A DNA stretch of 64,000 bases from Pseudomonas sp. PSB18 (GTDB taxonomy: Bacteria > Pseudomonadota > Gammaproteobacteria > Pseudomonadales > Pseudomonadaceae), in contig NZ_NOIN01000005.1 in the NCBI RefSeq assembly GCF_014596565.1, forward strand, positions 310,001-374,000, in the 5' to 3' direction. A model generated the notes under the pieces. The model did no database searches and was not told where the DNA came from. It saw only the letters and a list, made by a program, of their open reading frames with translations. Positions 29,268 through 64,000 of the stretch are shown one piece after another (within the stretch, counting starts at the first letter, position 1; every line of letters begins with the position of its first letter). A program made the translations under genes and the position numbers.

Positions 29268-30419
29268 TCAGGCTCCCGCCACGGCTGGGGTGGGCTCACC
29301 GATGACGACCTTGTCGCCTTCAGCCAGGCCGTCCTTGATTTCAGCCCGGACGTTGTTGTTGATACCCGTCTGGACGTTACGTGGTTGGGCCTTGCCTTCG
29401 GCGTCCAGCACCCGGACCACATAACTGCCATCCTGGTTCCTCGGCCCCAGGGCCGCGACCGGAACCGTCAGCACCGCCTTGGCCTTGTCCAGGACAATGC
29501 GGACCTGGGCCGTCATCGAAATGCGCAGGCGGTGATCGGGGTTCGGCACGTCGAACAGGCTGTTGTAGAACACCGCGGTGTTCTGCTTGGGCGTCCCGGC
29601 GTTCTGGGTCTCGAGGAAGTTCTGCGGCGCCGGCTCAGTGCCGCGCAGCGTGGCGTAGTAGCGTTTTTCCGCTTCACCGAGGATGGTGAAATACACCTCC
29701 TGCCCGGGCACGATATGAATCACATCGGCCTCGGACACCTGAGCCTTGACGGTCATGGTGTCCAGGTCGGCCAGCTTCAGCAGCACGGGCGCCAGTTGCT
29801 CGGCGATCACGGTCTGGCCTTCCTGGGTCACGATCCCCACGACATAGCCATCGATGGGCGCGACGATGTGGGTATAGGCCAGGTTGACCCGGGCCGTTTC
29901 CACCTGGATCTGCGCGTCCTTGATCTGAGCATCGAGTGACAGCAGGTTGGCGGCCTCCACCTTGTAGTTCGATTCGGCGGTCTCGTATTCCTGCTTGGAA
30001 ATCGCGTCATCCGGTTGCAGCACCTTATAGCGATCGTAGGTGGCTTTCGCATCCTTGAGTTGTGCCGCGGTGGCTTGTCGCTTCGCCTTCAGGTTTTCTT
30101 CGTTGACCTGGGCCTGGCGCAAGGCGTTCTGCGCCAGCAACGGGTCGATTTCCGCCAGCCACTGGCCCTTCTTCACCTTGTCGCCCAATTTGACCTTGAG
30201 CGATTTCAGTTGCCCGGACACCTGGGCCCCGACATCGACCTGCTTGACGCCCTGGAGCGTCCCGGTGGCCAGCACCGCGTTCTCGATGTCAGTGCGCTCG
30301 ACCGTGGCGGTCAGGTACTCCGGCGGTTTCCCCGGCGACTGAGCGCTGTAGAAAACCAGGCCGGTCACCACGACCAGGACAAGCACGATAGCGATTTTTC
30401 GAAACTTAGACTTTTCCAT
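29268..30419 (-). CDS. macA: MacA-family periplasmic adaptor
   Basis: 383 residues. An N-terminal anchor helix (KIAIVLVLVVVTGLVFYSAQ) is followed by the lipoyl/barrel region (NAVLATGTLQGVKQVDVGAQ). A long alpha-hairpin with LRQAQVNEENLKAKRQATAA comes next, then a C-terminal barrel and membrane-proximal domain. This is the MacA pattern and length. It lies between the NRPS stop (78 bases upstream) and macB (2 bases downstream), all on the same strand, so export genes are probably co-transcribed with the synthetase. It may share a TolC-type channel encoded here by pseA or elsewhere. Confidence 0.9.
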   Translation of the reverse strand: MEKSKFRKIAIVLVLVVVTGLVFYSAQSPGKPPEYLTATVERTDIENAVLATGTLQGVKQVDVGAQVSGQLKSLKVKLGDKVKKGQWLAEIDPLLAQNALRQAQVNEENLKAKRQATAAQLKDAKATYDRYKVLQPDDAISKQEYETAESNYKVEAANLLSLDAQIKDAQIQVETARVNLAYTHIVAPIDGYVVGIVTQEGQTVIAEQLAPVLLKLADLDTMTVKAQVSEADVIHIVPGQEVYFTILGEAEKRYYATLRGTEPAPQNFLETQNAGTPKQNTAVFYNSLFDVPNPDHRLRISMTAQVRIVLDKAKAVLTVPVAALGPRNQDGSYVVRVLDAEGKAQPRNVQTGINNNVRAEIKDGLAEGDKVVIGEPTPAVAGA

Positions 30420-30497
30420 AAATAACCATGAGTGCGTTGAGTTCAGGCCCGGCCAACGTAGCGCCGGGTTCCATGGGTGCGCCCGAAGGACGGACGG

Positions 30498-61400
<30,903 letters not shown>

Positions 61401-61664
61401 CGAAGGACCTGCTTTTCTGGTTCGGAGTGGTTGACGATCAATGTGGCTTTCAGATACGGCGTGTCGCCTGGACGCGAGGATTGGCGGTGGACGGGCCGAT
61501 CACCGCGTGCGGGCCAATGCAGTGAATATCGTCATGTTCAACCGAAGGAGATCCCTCTCCGGGACTGTCTCCTTACAGGCCAAAAAAAATTAGAGCATTC
61601 AGTAGGGCATGTCTGTCATGGGAAGCAGGGACAAGTCCCGACGACGAACAGGTGGATGCCAACC
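61401..61664. promoter_or_regulatory. Proximal part of the inter-NRPS gap with a hairpin
   Basis: No gene is seen. AAGGAGA (61545-61551) pairs with TCTCCTT (61568-61574), and TCCC/GGGA extends the stem inside. On the NRPS strand it is preceded by a run of eight T. A CATG-TCTGT-CATG element lies at 61608-61620. The gap may hold a promoter of its own for the second NRPS gene, but I cannot define -35/-10 boxes with confidence. Confidence 0.35.
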
Positions 61665-61755
61665 CTGTAGAAACCGGGCTTGCCCGCGAAGGTGGTGGCA
61701 CATTCAATATATGTGTGACAGACACTCCGCTATCGCGAGCAGGCTCGCTCCCACA
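61665..61755. repeat. REPIN in the inter-NRPS gap (first, left arm decayed)
   Basis: The left arm reads TGTAGAAACCGGGCTTGCCC, altered from the usual TGTGGGAGCCGGG form. The right arm GCGAGCAGGCTCGCTCCCACA is intact. It is close in sequence to the next REPIN, including the GGTGGTGGCAC spacer start. Confidence 0.85.
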
Positions 61756-61797
61756 TTGATTCGGGTGTACGCAGCATCTACATACCCCGCCCAACCC

Positions 61798-61887
61798 TGT
61801 GGGAGCCGGGCTTGCCCGCGAAGGTGGTGGCACAGTCAACATCTATGTGACAGACGCTCCGCTTTCGCGAGCAAGCCCGCTCCCACA
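61798..61887. repeat. REPIN in the inter-NRPS gap (second)
   Basis: Left arm TGTGGGAGCCGGGCTTGCCC, right arm GCGAGCAAGCCCGCTCCCACA. The spacer matches the first copy closely (GTGACAGACGCTCCGCT against GTGACAGACACTCCGCT), suggesting a local duplication. Confidence 0.9.
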
Positions 61888-61931
61888 GAGGGATCTGGGG
61901 TGAACAGGATTGGCAAGGCGATGCGGAAAAC

Positions 61932-62030
61932 TGTGGGAGCGAGCCTGCTCGCGATGACGGCGGCACGGCCAACATCACCGCAAGCTGACCCACCGCTGAC
62001 CCACCGCTATCGCGAGCAGGCTCGCTCCCA
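61932..62030. repeat. REPIN in the inter-NRPS gap (third)
   Basis: Left arm TGTGGGAGCGAGCCTGCTCG, right arm CGAGCAGGCTCGCTCCCA. The spacer holds a ten-base tandem duplication (CTGACCCACC twice). It starts 7 bases after the stop of the upstream NRPS on its coding strand, so its hairpin would sit at the 3' end of that reading frame. Confidence 0.9.
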
Positions 62031-62036
62031 TCGGAC

Positions 62037-64000
62037 TCAGATGCGTCGCTGGCGCGTGAGCGCCGGAATCTTCGTCTCGGGCACTTCGATGCGTTGTACC
62101 TGCCCCACCGCCGCGGCCACCAATGCCAGCGTCGGTTGACCGAACAACACACGGACATCGGCCTCCATGCCTTCCTTGCGCATGCGTTCGATCAGCGCCA
62201 CGGCCAACAACGAGTGTCCGCCCAGTTCAAAGAAATGGTCATGGCGACCAACGCGCTCGACCTTCAGCAACTCGGCCCACAGCGCCGCAAGCTTCATCTC
62301 GGTGTCACCCAGGGGGGCTTCATAAAGACGCAGGGAAAACGCGCTGCTATCGGGTGCCGGCAAGGCCTTGCGGTCGAGCTTGCCGTTGGGGGTCAGGGGC
62401 AGTTCATCGAGGTGCACGTAGGCCACGGGGACCATATAGGCCGGCAGTTGCGCTTGCAGATAGCTGCGCAGAGCCTCGATATCCACCGCTTCCGATTGAG
62501 TGAAATAAGCCACCAGGCGTTTGTCGCCCGGCACGTCTTCACGGGCCAGTACCACCGCTTCCTTCACGGCGTCGTGTTGAGCGAGCTTGGCTTCGATCTC
62601 ACCCAGTTCGATGCGGAAACCACGGATCTTCACCTGGTCGTCGTTGCGGCCCAGGTATTCGATATTGCCGTCCGGGAGATAGCGGCCGAGGTCGCCGGTT
62701 TTGTACATCCGGGCATTCGGTTCACGGCTGAACGGATCCTTGAGGAAACGTTCAGCCGTCAGGTCATCGCGATTGAGATAGCCACGGGCGACACCAGCGC
62801 CGCCGATGTAAATCTCTCCCGGTACACCCAGCGGCACCGGTTGTTTATGTTCATCCAGCAAGTAGAACTGGGTGTTGGCGACCGGTTTGCCAATATGCGC
62901 GGCAAACCCATCTTCGCGAGCCATCGAGACCCAACTGGAGTACGTCGTGGTTTCCGAAGGACCATAGAGGTTGCACAGGCGCTTGACTGAGGTCTGTTCG
63001 AACAGTGCCTCCATCAGACTGCGCTTGAGCGCTTCACCGGCCACGTTCACCGTGTCCACGCCCTCGCCCAGCCCACCCGACTCCAACAGCGCCTTGAGCG
63101 CCGACGGCACGGTGTTGATCAGGGTGATGTCGTGCTCGCCGTGTTGCAGTTCCAGCACATTAGTGACGACCTCGATGCTGCCGCCGCTAGTCAACGGTGC
63201 AAAGCACTCGTAAACCGCGAGATCGAAGTTCAGCGAGGTCGAGAACAGGGTTTTCGACAGGGTTTGCGCATCGAACGACCGATGGGCCCAAGTCAGGAAG
63301 TTCACCGTGTTGCGGTGCTCGATCATCACGCCTTTCGGCAAGCCGGTGGAACCGGAGGTGTAGATCACGTAGGCCAAGTGCGATGAGGTCAGCCCTGCAA
63401 CCTCTGGATTCGAGACCGACTCGTCCTGCCAGCGCCCGCTGCCCAAATCGATGACCGGCATCGTGGCATCAGCCAACAACCCAAGGGTCGCCGACTGAGC
63501 CAGCACCACGGCCGGCGCGCTGTCCTCCAGCATGTAGGCAATCCGATCCGCCGGATAGGCCGGATCCAGCGGCACATAACCGCCCCCCGCCTTGAGGATC
63601 GCCAGCAAGCCCACGACCATGTCGAGGCCACGCTCGACACAGATCGCCACCCGCGAATCCGGCCGCACGCCCTGCCCGCGCAGGTAATGCGCCAGGCGGT
63701 TGGCTTGCTCGTTCAATTCGCGGTAGCTCAGGCGTTGCTCACCATGCCGCACCGCCAGCGCATCCGGCGTGCGCTGCACCTGCTCCTCGAACAACCCATG
63801 GACGGTCTGCTCCAGCGGATACTCGGCCTTGGTGGCGTTGAACGCCACCAGCAGTTGCTCACGCTCCGCTGCGGGCAGAATCGGCAGATCGTGAAGGGGT
63901 GCCCCCGGTGTCTGCTCGAGCATCCGGATCAGGCCTAGCAACGCCTGCTGCACATAACCGCAGATGCGTTGTGCGCCCATCTGTGCAGGCGTCATGACCG
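62037..64000 (-). CDS. C-terminal end of the upstream NRPS subunit, cut off by the window; last module A(Ala)-T
   Basis: The frame is open to the right edge, so the gene continues outside the window. Visible are the tail of a C domain (QRICGYVQQALLGLIRMLEQ), a full A domain with pocket DLYNNALTYK (Ala), and a T domain with its serine at 62211-62213. After T there is only a short tail ending PALTRQRRI, with no TE or E domain. The chain must therefore pass to the next subunit, whose docking and dual C/E domains fit this. It is transcribed toward the nine-module NRPS across a 636-base gap. In corpeptin numbering this Ala would be residue 13. Confidence 0.9.
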   Translation of the reverse strand, partial: VMTPAQMGAQRICGYVQQALLGLIRMLEQTPGAPLHDLPILPAAEREQLLVAFNATKAEYPLEQTVHGLFEEQVQRTPDALAVRHGEQRLSYRELNEQANRLAHYLRGQGVRPDSRVAICVERGLDMVVGLLAILKAGGGYVPLDPAYPADRIAYMLEDSAPAVVLAQSATLGLLADATMPVIDLGSGRWQDESVSNPEVAGLTSSHLAYVIYTSGSTGLPKGVMIEHRNTVNFLTWAHRSFDAQTLSKTLFSTSLNFDLAVYECFAPLTSGGSIEVVTNVLELQHGEHDITLINTVPSALKALLESGGLGEGVDTVNVAGEALKRSLMEALFEQTSVKRLCNLYGPSETTTYSSWVSMAREDGFAAHIGKPVANTQFYLLDEHKQPVPLGVPGEIYIGGAGVARGYLNRDDLTAERFLKDPFSREPNARMYKTGDLGRYLPDGNIEYLGRNDDQVKIRGFRIELGEIEAKLAQHDAVKEAVVLAREDVPGDKRLVAYFTQSEAVDIEALRSYLQAQLPAYMVPVAYVHLDELPLTPNGKLDRKALPAPDSSAFSLRLYEAPLGDTEMKLAALWAELLKVERVGRHDHFFELGGHSLLAVALIERMRKEGMEADVRVLFGQPTLALVAAAVGQVQRIEVPETKIPALTRQRRI

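Noticed and set aside
61490..61545. Short ATG frame (MTIFTALARTR) upstream of the nine-module NRPS
   Set aside because: Eleven codons without a well-placed ribosome site. A longer frame in another phase ending in RRI has no start codon, so I do not call a leader peptide here.

Overview
The window looks like a chromosome segment of a GC-rich fluorescent-group Pseudomonas, most plausibly the P. corrugata subgroup (P. corrugata, mediterranea, brassicacearum and relatives). The reasons are Pseudomonas-type REP/REPIN repeats (GTGGGAGCGAGCCTGCTCGC and its complement) and a quorum-sensing plus giant lipopeptide synthetase layout that matches the corpeptin-type loci known from that group. The species assignment is an inference.

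Positions 1-15.6 kb hold ordinary chromosomal genes: a truncated membrane protein, a LysR regulator, two FixJ-type response regulators, an NDH-2-like flavoprotein, a YfcE-like phosphoesterase, a Cache-GGDEF diguanylate cyclase, RlhA (U32 family), a secreted M20 dipeptidase, a membrane-anchored beta-propeller-like protein and a class-II (short) UvrA.

Positions 15.6-19.7 kb form a quorum-sensing block: a candidate 51-codon leader ORF, an AHL-binding LuxR regulator (PcoR/PdfR-like), a LysE-family exporter on the opposite strand, a LuxI-type AHL synthase preceded by a lux-box dyad, and RfiA, a LuxR-type regulator without an AHL domain. Positions 19.7-25.3 kb encode a tripartite RND exporter (PseABC-like) with 4-base start/stop overlaps. 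A diaminobutyrate aminotransferase follows on the + strand (25.7-27.0 kb), then a MacB/MacA exporter on the - strand (27.3-30.4 kb).

From 30.5 to 61.4 kb one uninterrupted 10,300-codon gene on the - strand encodes a nine-module NRPS ending in two thioesterase domains. The last 2 kb are the end of a second, upstream NRPS. Reading the ten binding-pocket residues of each adenylation domain gives Ala | Ala-Ala-Val-Thr-Thr-Ala-Dab-Ser-Leu, where the bar marks the subunit junction. With seven dual condensation/epimerization domains and two LCL domains this predicts a tail D-Ala-D-Ala-D-Ala-D-Val-Dhb-D-aThr-L-Ala-L-Dab-D-Ser-Leu. This agrees with the C-terminal ten residues I recall for corpeptins except for Leu in place of Ile.

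The pieces fit one pathway: the AHL system and RfiA as control, Dat for the Dab precursor, the NRPSs for assembly, and MacAB plus the RND pump for export. The most unusual points are a condensation domain with an altered active-site context exactly where Thr should become Dhb, a leader-ORF/RNA-stem arrangement in front of luxR, a long exact repeat between Ala modules, and three REPINs between the two NRPS genes.
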